This document shows, piece after piece, positions 34,615 to 43,452 of a DNA stretch of 64,000 bases. This stretch comes from Amycolatopsis taiwanensis DSM 45107 (GTDB lineage Bacteria; Actinomycetota; Actinomycetes; Mycobacteriales; Pseudonocardiaceae). Both the position numbers and the translations under genes were made by a program. The stretch lies in contig NZ_JAFB01000042.1 in assembly GCF_000519205.1 (NCBI RefSeq), forward strand, positions 16,903 through 80,902, in the 5' to 3' direction. The notes beneath the pieces were generated by a model. It was not told the origin of the DNA. It did no database searches and saw only the letters and a list, made by a program, of their open reading frames with translations. Every line of letters begins with the position of its first letter. Position 1 is the first letter of the stretch.

Positions 34615-34805
34615 GCCACGACTCGATCATCGCCGGTTTGACGTTGTTGCAGGCCGATGGTCTGGCCTGCGTGCGGTGCAGTGCCAACTACCTGTGCGTC
34701 CGTGTCCCGAATGTGCCAGTGGGTCGCTCGGCCACCGGCTCGCAGGTGTTCGCCTGCCTCGGGTGCTGTCATGAGCAGCACTCGGCGGGAGGTGTGTTGC
34801 GATGA
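34611..34805 (+). CDS. Small zinc-ribbon protein of an AICE-type element
   Basis: A protein of 64 residues, start- and stop-overlapped on both sides (ATGA at 34611 and at 34802). CVRCSANYLCV and CLGCCHEQH offer a CxxC...CxxC-H set for zinc. VGRSATGSQVFAC is a pattern I know from small genes preceding DUF2637 genes in actinomycete integrative elements. It probably accompanies the membrane protein encoded next. Its task in transfer or control is unknown. Confidence 0.65.
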   Translation: MSHDSIIAGLTLLQADGLACVRCSANYLCVRVPNVPVGRSATGSQVFACLGCCHEQHSAGGVLR

Positions 34806-35560
34806 GCACCACGGCTGCCCCTTCCGTGCGGCAGGACCGCGCGCTGTGGGTGCAGTGTGCCTGCACGGGTCTGGTCGCGCTCGGCGCCGCTTACGCCTCC
34901 TACCGGCACGGTCGGGAGTTCGCGGTGAGGTTCGGCGCGGATCAGACCACGGCCATGATCTGGCCTTTGATAGTCGACGGGTTGCTGACCACAGCAACGG
35001 TCGAGTTGTGGAAGACTGGCCGTGGGCGCGGTAGTGGGGGTCTCTGGGCCGCTTGGTTGGCCTTCGCGCTCGGGATCTGCCTCTCCCTGTGCGCCAACAT
35101 CGCCGCAGCGCCCGAATTGAGCGTGTTCGCCGTGGCGGTCGCGGCCTGCCCGCCGCTGGCGCTACTGCTGGCGGTTGAACTGCTCAACCGGGCGCTCAAG
35201 CGCCACCGTGCCGAGAAAGCGATCGAGACCGGTGAGACTTGCGAAACCGGTGACGAGACGGCTCCGGTCACGCGTCTCGCGGTGGTCTCGGATGACTCTC
35301 GCCCGTCAACGGAGCCGACCGCCGAGCAACGAATGTGGGCGTACTACGTGAGTGAGCGGTCCAAGGGACGCACGCCGACTGGCGCGGAGCTGGACCGGGT
35401 TGCGGGCACGAACAACTACGGCCGCCGACTGGTTCGGCGGTGGCGAGAGACTGGACAGCTTCCTGCCACCGTAGTCAGCCACGGCAACGGCGCGCACAAA
35501 TCCGCCGTTGGGTCAGCTCGCCAGCGATCGGCCTCTTCCTCAGAGGGTATCGTTATGTAA
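34802..35560 (+). CDS. DUF2637 (SpdB-like) membrane protein
   Basis: This protein has 252 residues. Four membrane helices in the first 135 residues (CTGLVALGAAYASY, MIWPLIVDGLLTTATVELW, LWAAWLAFALGICLSLCANI, VFAVAVAACPPLALLLAVEL) match DUF2637, the spread-type protein of AICE/pSAM2-like elements. The cytoplasmic tail carries a helix-turn-helix-like segment (AEQRMWAYYVSERSKGRTPT and NYGRRLVRRWRETGQLP). It is the third gene of the 34.5 kb operon. Known relatives assist intramycelial plasmid spread. A decayed second copy of the tail lies at 39145. Confidence 0.85.
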   Translation: MSTTAAPSVRQDRALWVQCACTGLVALGAAYASYRHGREFAVRFGADQTTAMIWPLIVDGLLTTATVELWKTGRGRGSGGLWAAWLAFALGICLSLCANIAAAPELSVFAVAVAACPPLALLLAVELLNRALKRHRAEKAIETGETCETGDETAPVTRLAVVSDDSRPSTEPTAEQRMWAYYVSERSKGRTPTGAELDRVAGTNNYGRRLVRRWRETGQLPATVVSHGNGAHKSAVGSARQRSASSSEGIVM

Positions 35561-36074
35561 TCCCGGTACGGCCGCACCCAAGGGCCGTGGTCCGACGGGG
35601 TGCTGCTCCTCACCGATCCGGCCAATACACGGACGGCCTGCGAGGCGAAGACAGGGGTTACGCCATGACGCGGCCTGACTAACCCACTCCACCCGAATGC
35701 TTCGCGCGGATTCCGAGCTTGCGCCGCCCTTCTGGGGTCTATTTCATAAGTCTCGCTGTGGTGCAAGGCGGCACGACCGGGGGCGTCCGTATCTGCCCCG
35801 GAGGCTGATGCTGGTCCGGTCGGTCCGTCCGGCGACTATCCACTGGCATAGACGGGGCTGTTGCGGTGCCGCTTCCTGCACGTCGAAGTGGACGGCCCTA
35901 TTACATCGACGATGTCGACCGCGCGTGAAAACTGGTTCTGGCACGCTTTCCCTGAAGCCCCCCAGAACCTGAAAACTGACCCCGGAGTTTGGTTAGTCGC
36001 TGGATTCTTCTGCGGATCAGGCAAGCTCGTCAGAATACCGAATGCTGACAGCGAGCAGCCGGGCTCGTTCAGCG
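35561..36074. other. Region without supported gene
   Basis: About 510 bases. The frame of the DUF2637 gene stays open after its stop for 34 codons (GRTQGPWSDGVLLLTDPANT), which may be a decayed extension or a small lost gene. No start with a ribosome-binding site was found. The rest has no recognisable motif on either strand. Confidence 0.35.
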
Positions 36075-37148
36075 CTAACCGCGAACACGACGTATTCGGC
36101 CTGCTGTCTGTACGACGAACGGGAAGACCGCTGCGGCGATGCCGATGAGCACGCCCGACAGGAACTGGTAGTTCTGCCTGAGTGCTTCCTCGGAGAGCAG
36201 GGCGTAGCTGACGTCGACAGCTTCACCGCCACCCTGTTCGGAGTCCCACACCAGCTTCCCCGCGTCCGAGGGCGGCGGCGAGGCGAAGTCGATGCGAACC
36301 GGTTCCCGCTTGGCATCCACGCGGACGCGAACCCCTGGCAGGTCAGCGACAGGATTGGCGGTTGCGCAAGTGTTATTCACGGTGGCGAGAGCGGGATTGA
36401 ACCCCAGGATTTCCGTGTGGTTCTCAATGCCTTTCGCCCCCGCTGGTCGGGGGCAGGCCAGTGGCCAGAAAAGCGTGGGCAGTGATCCGGCGATTCTGGC
36501 CCGGTCTTTGGCTAGCAGTTTTTCGCGAAAGTGAAGACACACCGAACGAGCCAGTCGGGTTCCCCAGAACTCGCTGGTCCCACAGCTAGAGGTGGTGCTG
36601 CTTGCCGTCGACCGGACGAGGTTGACCACACCGACCTGCCGATCGTACGAGGACGAGGGATCGTGTTCGGTCTCAAAAAAGTCGAAGCCGGTCGATTCAG
36701 TGTCGTTTTGAGTGATCAACGCGCGGTTGTAGAGGTTGACTTGAACCGCGATCGGATCGTCGTTGCGCGGGTTGTCCGTCCATAGCGTCAACGCAGCCTC
36801 GTTGAGCGCGTCACCAGAGAAGGTGAGCGTGGCCGAGATCTTGGCCCCGCTCGGCCCGGATACAAAAATCAGACCCCGCGAGGCCTCGTCGTCGAACGGG
36901 CCCGGTACGGGCATGCCCGGTCGCCCTTCCTGATACAGCCACCATGATGTTGCACCGATTGCGGCAGTCACCACGAACAGGAAAGTAGTCAACGTGGCCC
37001 ATCCCGCTGAGACGGTCCAGCGGTTGGCAGGTCGAGCATCGGGTGTGATGCTCCGGTGCGGTATCGGTTTGCGGCGCATTCGCAGGTTGTCAGCCTGGAT
37101 ACGCAAGGACGTCCGCCTGGGCGGTTGACGTTGATCACGGTGGCGCAT
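36075..37148 (-). CDS. Two-helix membrane protein of unknown function
   Basis: This protein has 357 residues. A basic N-terminal tail (about 40 residues) is followed by a membrane helix (LTTFLFVVTAAIGATSWWLY), then an outer domain of some 250 residues, and a second helix near the C terminus (FLSGVLIGIAAAVFPFVVQT) with an RIRRVRG tail. The outer domain holds paired Cys (SSCGTS, VCLHF, ACPRP, NTCAT), so disulfides are likely. I do not recognise the family. It stands alone in the remnant-rich middle region; no partner is evident. Confidence 0.6.
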   Translation of the reverse strand: MRHRDQRQPPRRTSLRIQADNLRMRRKPIPHRSITPDARPANRWTVSAGWATLTTFLFVVTAAIGATSWWLYQEGRPGMPVPGPFDDEASRGLIFVSGPSGAKISATLTFSGDALNEAALTLWTDNPRNDDPIAVQVNLYNRALITQNDTESTGFDFFETEHDPSSSYDRQVGVVNLVRSTASSTTSSCGTSEFWGTRLARSVCLHFREKLLAKDRARIAGSLPTLFWPLACPRPAGAKGIENHTEILGFNPALATVNNTCATANPVADLPGVRVRVDAKREPVRIDFASPPPSDAGKLVWDSEQGGGEAVDVSYALLSEEALRQNYQFLSGVLIGIAAAVFPFVVQTAGRIRRVRG

Positions 37149-37179
37149 GGCGTGACACCCTAACCCGGGGCTTTCGTGG

Positions 37180-37440
37180 CGACGAGGTGTGGCTGGGGGC
37201 TTGAGAGGAAGAATGGTGCTCTGAGCTGGGATGGGTGATCAGCAGGTGGCGGTTGGTGGTGCGGGACCAGCGTCAGGCGCGTTCCTACAGCCAGGCGGTG
37301 GCGAGGTTGAGGGTGTACTCGTCGATGTAGACGGTGTGGGGGCGGCCGGGTCGGGGGACGGTGAGCCGGCCGTGGTGGCGGTCGAGATCGTCGAGGCGGA
37401 GTCGGCGGATGCCTGCGCCGGTCAGGCGGGTAGCGATTCG
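37180..37440 (-). pseudogene. Decayed tyrosine integrase fragment
   Basis: The reverse frame reads TRLTGAGIRRLRLDDL, then RLTVPRPGRPHTVYIDEYTL and LATAWL, followed by two stop codons and then RWSRTTNRHLLITHPSS. This is the middle of an actinomycete XerC-like integrase (LTGA.lr.Lrl.DL, RRPGR.HTVYLDE, RHRRWP.TTNPHLL). No catalytic R-H-R-Y set is left. It records an older integrative element. Confidence 0.6.
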
Positions 37441-37447
37441 CGTTGCT

Positions 37448-37795
37448 TCATCGAGGTCGGCCACGCCGTGCGTGAAGCCCGATTAGCGCGCCAAGCCCTG
37501 TCCCGCCCAGCGTCGCACCAACCCAGTGAGCCCCGACTGTCAGTATGGCCAACAGAAGTGCACCGAGAACCACTGACATCAGGAGGGCCCGCCAGAATCG
37601 GGCTGAATCGCCAAGAATTCGATCGAGCAGTCCACGCCATGAGCGCGGTTCCGACTGAACCTCATGGATGCCACTGAATCTGGTACCCCATCGCACCGAT
37701 GGCGAATTCCTCCGATGATTCGGCGTTTCGGGTTCCTGGGTACAGTCTTGGCCAGAGTTTCGCACGATAAAACCCTTGCCCGCGCGCTGTCTCAC
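37448..37795 (-). CDS. Small membrane protein coupled to the 38 kb gene
   Basis: A protein of 115 residues. GTG 37795 overlaps the stop of the upstream gene by four bases (GTGA), the main support for this start. The first 70 residues are polar. A membrane helix (LLMSVVLGALLLAILTVGAHW) and a Gly-rich hydrophobic stretch with an RRGRPR tail follow. The gene may work with its upstream partner at the membrane. Family unknown; without the overlap I would have called it a shadow frame. Confidence 0.45.
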   Translation of the reverse strand: MRQRAGKGFIVRNSGQDCTQEPETPNHRRNSPSVRWGTRFSGIHEVQSEPRSWRGLLDRILGDSARFWRALLMSVVLGALLLAILTVGAHWVGATLGGTGLGALIGLHARRGRPR

Positions 37796-38742
37796 GCCAT
37801 CTCTCCACAGTTACAATCTTGACGGCGTTCGTGGGAGCGGTACTCAAGTGCAATCCTGGCGACACCGAGACGCACCTCCCAACGGTTAGCGTTAACGCGG
37901 AACGACGACGCGCCCTCTATCCCAACCCGTTCGTGAACCAAGGCACGAGCAACATCAGCGGCTGGGACTGAACCGGAACCGCCCCAACGAAGAACCCAAT
38001 CTATACCATCTCCCCACAGATAAGTAAACGAGTAACCGCCATCGTCAATCCGCCTCCGCGGAATATTATTCCAAATAAGGCCGCTTACAGCCCACCCCTC
38101 ACCCTTGCTGAACAGCCACAACCGAGCTGTCAAGCCTGACAGCAAGCGCTCACTGTCGGGATGCATCTGAGGAATAGTCTTGAGTGTCCTTTCTTCCTCG
38201 GCGGTCACCGGTGTTTCGCAACGCGTCTCCCAGAAGTGGACAGTTTCCAGGGACCTCGGCTTCTTGTGCGCAGGATGATGCCAGTTGCAGTAGCGGAATC
38301 GCAGGAATGCCCCCGTGGGTAGGTGACGGAATAACAGCCACCCATTTTTCTCGTCGAGACTTTCTCGTCGCAACCCTGGTACCCCATGAGTCCATTCATG
38401 CTTGGATCGGTCGATCACAGGCTGCACAATATGGCCAGGAATGTTGGACAAAATCACAAAGTCGTCATATTGTGCAGAGAATGCCACAGAGTAGTACATG
38501 AGTCGAGACACGCCGCAGTCCATGATGACCCGGTGGTCATCGGGCTCGACCATACACCGAGGCGTGTTGGGATTGTTCAGTAGCAGCAATGCCATAAGCG
38601 CTCGGAACTGATGCTGTCGAGCCGTGCATCGGTCAAAACCCATTGAGTCCCGAGCAATGCCACCCTCAGCGGCCCATGCCGGCTCGTAGCTGTACTGGGC
38701 ACGGGCCTGCGCCAACCTACGCCGTCCGGAGTTCGTTGCCAT
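37792..38742 (-). CDS. Hypothetical protein, no recognised domain
   Basis: This protein has 316 residues from ATG 38742. It is soluble and rich in Trp, Arg and His (YCNWHHPAHKKPRSLETVHF, YLWGDGIDWVLRWGG). GC is lower than in the chromosomal genes, and the sequence lies between an integrase remnant and a decayed DUF2637 copy, so it is probably element cargo. It ends in DCNCGEMA. The following small membrane protein is start-coupled, suggesting a two-gene unit. I do not recognise the family. Confidence 0.6.
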   Translation of the reverse strand: MATNSGRRRLAQARAQYSYEPAWAAEGGIARDSMGFDRCTARQHQFRALMALLLLNNPNTPRCMVEPDDHRVIMDCGVSRLMYYSVAFSAQYDDFVILSNIPGHIVQPVIDRSKHEWTHGVPGLRRESLDEKNGWLLFRHLPTGAFLRFRYCNWHHPAHKKPRSLETVHFWETRCETPVTAEEERTLKTIPQMHPDSERLLSGLTARLWLFSKGEGWAVSGLIWNNIPRRRIDDGGYSFTYLWGDGIDWVLRWGGSGSVPAADVARALVHERVGIEGASSFRVNANRWEVRLGVARIALEYRSHERRQDCNCGEMA

Positions 38743-38815
38743 CGCGCGTCTCCAAGCTGCCCCAGGCGCAGCACAATGACACGCGTCAGCTATGCCGACG
38801 ACACCAATCTGACAG

Positions 38816-39067
38816 ATGCAAGGGCATGACCCACATGCTCATGCCGCCGAGCGGACTGCCTGGGTCGTCCGCAGCGGCCTCGGCGCCTTGCACACCGAGG
38901 GCGTTTCAGCCAAACAGCATGTTACACCATGCGTATTCATCCTCGACCCAGCAGAGTCATGTCGCCGCCTCGTCATGGTCCCGCCAACCGGACGCGGTGG
39001 CGGACCGCAGCAGAAACGGCCGCCAGATCACCTCGACCAGCGATTCAACGAAATCGAAGACGAGTAA
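38816..39067 (+). CDS. Possible small acidic-tailed protein
   Basis: A frame of 83 residues from ATG 38816 (MQGHDPHAHAAERTAWVV ... HLDQRFNEIEDE). Its third-position GC is moderate and the acidic end looks natural, but no ribosome-binding site is visible and no family is known to me. It precedes the decayed DUF2637 copy, where intact elements carry small genes. Either a small element gene or a remnant. Confidence 0.35.
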   Translation: MQGHDPHAHAAERTAWVVRSGLGALHTEGVSAKQHVTPCVFILDPAESCRRLVMVPPTGRGGGPQQKRPPDHLDQRFNEIEDE

Positions 39068-39144
39068 CAACCGCTGCTGAGCGATGCTCTGGAACTCGTG
39101 ATCGGCGGCCGGTGTTCACGCCGATGCCGCTGCCTCTCGCGATG

Positions 39145-39312
39145 GTCTCGGGCAAGTCTCAGCAGCAGGAGGCGACTGCCGAGCGGAAGATGTGGCGTAC
39201 TACTAGATCGAGCGCGCCAAGGGCATCTCGACCGGTCTGGACCTAGACCGGATCGCCAGCGTCAATCGCTGTGGTCGGCGAGTCTTACGCCCGTAGTGGA
39301 CCGAACGCCAGA
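39145..39312 (+). pseudogene. Decayed DUF2637/SpdB-like C-terminal region
   Basis: The frame reads EATAERKMWRTT and, after a shift and a stop, IERAKGISTGLDLDRIAS and NRCGRRVL. This lines up with the tail of the intact protein at 34802 (TAEQRMWAYYVSERSKG, GAELDRVAG, NYGRRLV). Stop codons and a frameshift make it nonfunctional. It shows that at least two related elements were once present. Confidence 0.65.
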
Positions 39313-39545
39313 TTCTCCACCGAGCTTGCCGTGCCGTAGGCACGGGTGTTTCGCTGGTGGATGTGTCCTGATCACGGCGCGGCTAATCAAGAGATGGTGG
39401 TCTGCCGCGGAACGTCTCGTGGTCCCCTGGGACTTTGAGCCCCAGGTGCGTCGGAGGCCGAACACTAGGCTGTTCGGTTGAGAATGGCTACGTTGGTCCG
39501 CCAATGGACGCGTCCCGTCAACGTTCGGCCCTACGATCGAGGTTT

Positions 39546-40865
39546 GTGCCTGAATCGAAGAAGCGCAAACCAAAGCCGAACACGAGGAAACGGTCCCGCC
39601 GGCGCGCGAAGCGCGGGTCGGGTGAGTCGGTGCTACTGCCAGCGGACTTATCGCAGCACTTGGCCGTTGATCAGCTGACTGTGGAGCGGTTGGGCGTGGA
39701 GGGCCTGCGGCAGGTCTGGGCGAACTTGTGGCCGGTGGACTGCCAAACCTGCGGGCAGCCGTTGGAACCGGGGACACCTGCGAGCTTGTATGTCGCCGAC
39801 CTGATTGTGTTCGGCGCCGCCAACGTGCATCACTCAAAGTGTCAGAGACCGGAATGGTCGCTGTCGCCGAGAACATCAGCAGCCCGCTACTTGACCTGGC
39901 GCTCGCAGGCGTTCCTGATGCCAACGAAACCCTACGAGGACGCGGCCCGGCCAATCCTGCTGGTCAACCCCTCGCTGGAACAGGTGACGATCGAACCGCG
40001 CCAGGACGGGCAATGGAGGCTCAGCCACCGCCTGTGGGACACCCTGGGGCTACGCCCGTCGAGCCTGGAGTTCATCGATGTCACACAGCCTGACCCGGTC
40101 CCGCACGCGAGTGCCCGCGTAGTGCGCGACTTCATTGAGGTTCAGTTCAAGGACTACCCAGACGTATGGAGCTGCAGCATCGATCGTGCAGTCGCCGACG
40201 CTGTACATGAACAGGGCGGCATCTCGCTGGCCCTGACTACCGCAGTAAACCCCGAGGACCCACTGAGCTACTTTCAGTTCGGTCACATGTTGGCCAGCGG
40301 ACAGTTGCATCTCGGGTGGATCACCGTGCGTGGTGCCGAGAATCACGCACCGCTACGGCAAGTGTCGGCGCCAGCTGCGCTGACCACCTATGTCCTGCAC
40401 TGGTCACCCGACCATGCCACCGTCGGCCCTTTGCTCGCCTCCACGGTCGATCACCTTGATGAGGACCAGGCGGTTGAGTGGGCATGGCAGCATATCGACG
40501 CGCCGTGGCGGGGCCCCGCCGAAGCCGAAGGCATCCCGATCGAGTGGCAGCCGGTCGCGCGCGACCGACACGCCCGCTTCCTGCTCGACCCCCTGTCCGC
40601 CCGGATGTATTTCCTGCGACGCCACACCGACGGGTGGCATCTGGTCCAGGCCCTGGCGCGCAGTGACGGTGGAGTCCCGGTCGTCGCGGCCAGTGAACCG
40701 GCGATGCGCGAGTGGGCCGAATCGGTCATCCGGCTCCGTGCGAAGGCGAACGTGGTCGACTGGCACACAGCGCCCACCACCGACAGTGAGAGGTTCATCA
40801 CTATGCATGGCTTCGCCGCCACCCCCAGTGACGACACTGTGCGCACCTCCAGCGATACAGAGTGA
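39546..40865 (+). CDS. Large protein with CxxC-HHxxC module, family A member 1
   Basis: This protein has 439 residues from GTG 39546; ATG 39504 would add 14. It opens with a basic tail (KKRKPKPNTRKRSRRR). A putative zinc module follows, with C66 and C69 (NLWPVDCQTCG) and H95, H96 and C99 (VHHSKC), then PILLVNPSLEQVTIE and a long alpha/beta body with no catalytic motif I can name. The zinc module and the next 150 residues match the ATPase-bearing protein encoded at 41642 on the other strand, including NLWPVxCQTCG and HHSxC, so the two are paralogous over that part. This member lacks the P-loop domain. A toxin-antitoxin pair lies between them. Confidence 0.75.
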   Translation: MPESKKRKPKPNTRKRSRRRAKRGSGESVLLPADLSQHLAVDQLTVERLGVEGLRQVWANLWPVDCQTCGQPLEPGTPASLYVADLIVFGAANVHHSKCQRPEWSLSPRTSAARYLTWRSQAFLMPTKPYEDAARPILLVNPSLEQVTIEPRQDGQWRLSHRLWDTLGLRPSSLEFIDVTQPDPVPHASARVVRDFIEVQFKDYPDVWSCSIDRAVADAVHEQGGISLALTTAVNPEDPLSYFQFGHMLASGQLHLGWITVRGAENHAPLRQVSAPAALTTYVLHWSPDHATVGPLLASTVDHLDEDQAVEWAWQHIDAPWRGPAEAEGIPIEWQPVARDRHARFLLDPLSARMYFLRRHTDGWHLVQALARSDGGVPVVAASEPAMREWAESVIRLRAKANVVDWHTAPTTDSERFITMHGFAATPSDDTVRTSSDTE

Positions 40866-40979
40866 TCCCCCTGCACAGGGGAATCACCTGCCGTGTGTTT
40901 TTCCTGGCAACCTGTGGTATTTCGTCGAGGAGCACGTCAGTATGGAGCGGAAGGGTAAACCGCTGGGGAGGGATGAGTG

Positions 40980-41294
40980 ATGAGCCACCCCCACGCGCAC
41001 GGTGAGGAAGAGTTCGTAAGCCGGGCACATGTGCATGCCGGCCAAGTCACCTTGCCCGCCGAGGTACGCCAAGCCTTGCACATCGGCGAGGACGACGAGG
41101 TGACCTTCACCGTGCTGCCCGATGGCGACGTAGTCCTGCGCTCGATGACGAGCATCCCCACTGACCAGAAGTGGTTCTGGACGTCCGAGTGGCAGGAAGG
41201 CGAACGCGCCGCGAGCGAGGAGATCGCTGCTGGAGGTCTGCCCGTGTACGACGACATCGATGCGATGTTTGCCGACCTCGCGGCCGACGGCTAG
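40980..41294 (+). CDS. AbrB/MazE-like antitoxin
   Basis: A protein of 104 residues from ATG 40980, with GGGGAGGG upstream (40965-40972); GTG 40977 is also possible. Residues 12-58 form a SpoVT/AbrB swapped-hairpin domain (HAGQVTLPAEVRQALHIGED, VTFTVLPDGDVVLRSM). The acidic C-terminal tail (EEIAAGG ... DAMFADLAADG) is the kind that wraps the toxin. The toxin gene starts 17 bases after its stop. It should bind its own promoter. Confidence 0.85.
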   Translation: MSHPHAHGEEEFVSRAHVHAGQVTLPAEVRQALHIGEDDEVTFTVLPDGDVVLRSMTSIPTDQKWFWTSEWQEGERAASEEIAAGGLPVYDDIDAMFADLAADG

Positions 41295-41310
41295 CTACGG
41301 GCGGGAGGTC

Positions 41311-41610
41311 GTGCCGACGTTCGCGCCTACCAGCCAGTTCCGGTCGGACTTGAAGAAGCTTACTTCCCAGCAGCGTGCGGCATTTCAGAAGATCGTACGC
41401 GAGCAGTTTGTCTCAGACCTGCGCAACGGTGGCCAGTTCCGGCACACCCTGCGGGTCAAACGGGTCAAGAGTACCCCGAACGTGTGGGAGATGAGCTGGG
41501 AGCATGATGATGGGCGCGCGACGTTCGAGTATGGCGAGGAACAGCGGCCCGGCGAGCCGCATGTGATCTGGCGCCGGGTCGGTACCCATGAGATCTTTAA
41601 ACGTCCTTAA
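41311..41610 (+). CDS. RelE/ParE-like toxin
   Basis: A protein of 99 residues from GTG 41311; the GGGAGG upstream is close, so initiation may depend on coupling to the antitoxin gene. It contains FRSDLKKLTSQQRAAFQKIV, LRVKRVKSTPNVWEMSW and HVIWRRVGTHEIF, the helix-then-sheet pattern of the RelE/ParE fold with basic residues near the end. RelE-type toxins cut mRNA on the ribosome; ParE-type poison gyrase. Which one applies cannot be told here. Confidence 0.8.
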   Translation: MPTFAPTSQFRSDLKKLTSQQRAAFQKIVREQFVSDLRNGGQFRHTLRVKRVKSTPNVWEMSWEHDDGRATFEYGEEQRPGEPHVIWRRVGTHEIFKRP

Positions 41611-41641
41611 TCTGGCCGTCATGACGGCTCTACGGATTGGT

Positions 41642-43054
41642 TCACCCGCGTGACCGGTAGACCTGGAACTGGGCGAGGGCCTTCTCAGAGAACGCTTGTA
41701 GCGACTTGCGGCCCAACGCGAGGATCAGGTCCCGGCGGCCGGAGAAGCACTCCAGGTCGATCTTTTCGGCCGTCGCGATAATGCCCACTCCAGCAGATTC
41801 ACCTACGGTGACACTGTGAAATGCCAAATCGGCGAGGCGCGCGTCGGTAAAAACCTTGTCGGCGTCCTCCAGGAACAGCAGTACGCCCGGTGCTTCCTTC
41901 GTGGGATTGGTGAACCCGCCCGTCCTGGCCCGGTAATCGACCATGTGGGCCAGCGCTTCGAGGAATTGGACAGTGCCGTCCCAAGTGTCGGTGAACATCT
42001 CCTCAGGTAGCTTGCTGCCGATCGCCTGGCCGTGCCCGTTGCGAGCCAGCGGATCAGCCAGTAGAGGGTAGAACACATCAGCATACAGGGCCTCAATGTA
42101 CGTGATCCGCAGTGCGTTGGTCTTACCGCATTCCGGCGGTCCGACGAGCAACCCACTGTGCACCCCAACCCCAGGTGTGTTGAGTGCCTGCCGCATCGGG
42201 CCGTCGGGCCCGAGACCAAGCTGAAAGGTGCCGGTCGCCGGATCATAAGATGGTCCCGCCCACGGTGTGACCGGCAACTCGATCGCCTCCCGCCCGGGCG
42301 GAAACAGCGCGTCGAAGTCGTCCGGCATCCCCTGTCCGGCGGTGAACTCCGGCGGCACCTCCTCCAAGGTGAGCGGCACTGCGCCGAAGAACACGTCAGC
42401 CGCGCTGATGGCGCGCACCAGCGCCTGTTGGCCTCCCATCTGTTCCGGGTCGATCGCGGTCGTGATCCCCAGCGTGACGCGGCCCAACTCGACCAACGCC
42501 CGATGCAGCTTGTCGGATTCGTTCGCCAGGTCGCGGAACACCCATGTCATCTCGCCGAGGTCAATAGTGAGAGTGCCCTCGGTGTACCACGCATGCGCGT
42601 CGGCCACCGCGGCACTCGAAAACCACCCGGTTTCCTCGACCCGTACCAGGCCGCGCGACTCCCACTCATAAGCGCCGGCAGCGATCCAATGCCCGTGCTC
42701 GCCCTGCACGATCCGCACCCGCTCTCGCGACGGGTTCACCAGCAGAACTGGCTCGACAGTCGCCCCGTCCTCTCCGGTGGCCACCGCTATAAGTCCGCCA
42801 AAATGACTCGGCGAAATCGGGCGGAACGGCTGCCGCAACCGCGTCCACTGGGGTGGGCAACACTGCGAATGATGCAAACTGGCTTCCACCTGCTCCGGCC
42901 GGTCGAACACAACCAGTGCCGGCGAGTCCTCACCCAGCGCTCCACCGCACGTCTGGCAGTTCACAGGCCACAGGTTCCGAGTCACCTCCACCAACCCGGA
43001 CGCGCCTAGCTCCGCCCGTGTATACGGGTCGGCGTAGACCCTCTCCAGAGACAC
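41642..43054 (-). CDS. Large protein with CxxC-HHxxC module and P-loop ATPase domain, family A member 2
   Basis: This protein has 470 residues from GTG 43054, with GGGGGGCGAGGGG before it. The zinc-ligand set is C33, C36, H61, H62 and C65 (VNCQTCG, LHHSQC). The shared body follows (PVLLVNPSRERVRIV). A C-terminal ATPase has Walker A GPPECGKT at 305-312, Walker B LLFLED at 392-397 and a TAEKIDLE stretch, as in FtsK/HerA-like or AAA-type proteins. It is the ATPase-bearing paralogue of the product of 39546. The upstream small gene ends on its start base. I know of no described family with this combination; a DNA-translocation, transfer or defence role is inference. Confidence 0.75.
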   Translation of the reverse strand: MSLERVYADPYTRAELGASGLVEVTRNLWPVNCQTCGGALGEDSPALVVFDRPEQVEASLHHSQCCPPQWTRLRQPFRPISPSHFGGLIAVATGEDGATVEPVLLVNPSRERVRIVQGEHGHWIAAGAYEWESRGLVRVEETGWFSSAAVADAHAWYTEGTLTIDLGEMTWVFRDLANESDKLHRALVELGRVTLGITTAIDPEQMGGQQALVRAISAADVFFGAVPLTLEEVPPEFTAGQGMPDDFDALFPPGREAIELPVTPWAGPSYDPATGTFQLGLGPDGPMRQALNTPGVGVHSGLLVGPPECGKTNALRITYIEALYADVFYPLLADPLARNGHGQAIGSKLPEEMFTDTWDGTVQFLEALAHMVDYRARTGGFTNPTKEAPGVLLFLEDADKVFTDARLADLAFHSVTVGESAGVGIIATAEKIDLECFSGRRDLILALGRKSLQAFSEKALAQFQVYRSRG

Positions 43055-43404
43055 TATCCCCTCGCCCCCCAACGGATCCAGGTCGAGCCTGTCAGCGCGG
43101 CTTTGACAGCGCGCACCGCCTCGGCCAGACAGCATGGCAGCTCGCACAGCTTGGCAACAGGGGAAGAACCATCAACCACGGATTCCTCCAGCACAGGCAG
43201 GGCCGCCGAGAGCAGCCCGGTGGCACCAACGAACCGCCTCGCCGACGACGGTAACGGGGAATACCGACGTTCTTCCGTAGCCAGGCCGCGGTTCACCAGA
43301 ACGGCCCAATTCCCGGCCTGCGCACTATGCTGATTACGGACTGTTGTGCCTACATCCAGGAGCTCGAATGCGCCGGCAGAGCCACCCGTCCCGTGACCGT
43401 CCAT
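43054..43404 (-). CDS. Small protein coupled to the P-loop protein
   Basis: A protein of 116 residues whose TAG shares a base with the GTG of the P-loop gene (TAGTG), a tight coupling. It is rich in Ala, Val and Ser with a hydrophobic stretch (FVGATGLLSAALPVLEESV) and several Cys (KLCELPCCLAEA). The exact start is uncertain. It may be an accessory subunit; family unknown. Confidence 0.5.
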   Translation of the reverse strand: MDGHGTGGSAGAFELLDVGTTVRNQHSAQAGNWAVLVNRGLATEERRYSPLPSSARRFVGATGLLSAALPVLEESVVDGSSPVAKLCELPCCLAEAVRAVKAALTGSTWIRWGARG

Positions 43405-43452
43405 ACGCCACGCCCCCCGCCCCCGCTTGATGAGGTGTGTGCGGGCCAGACC

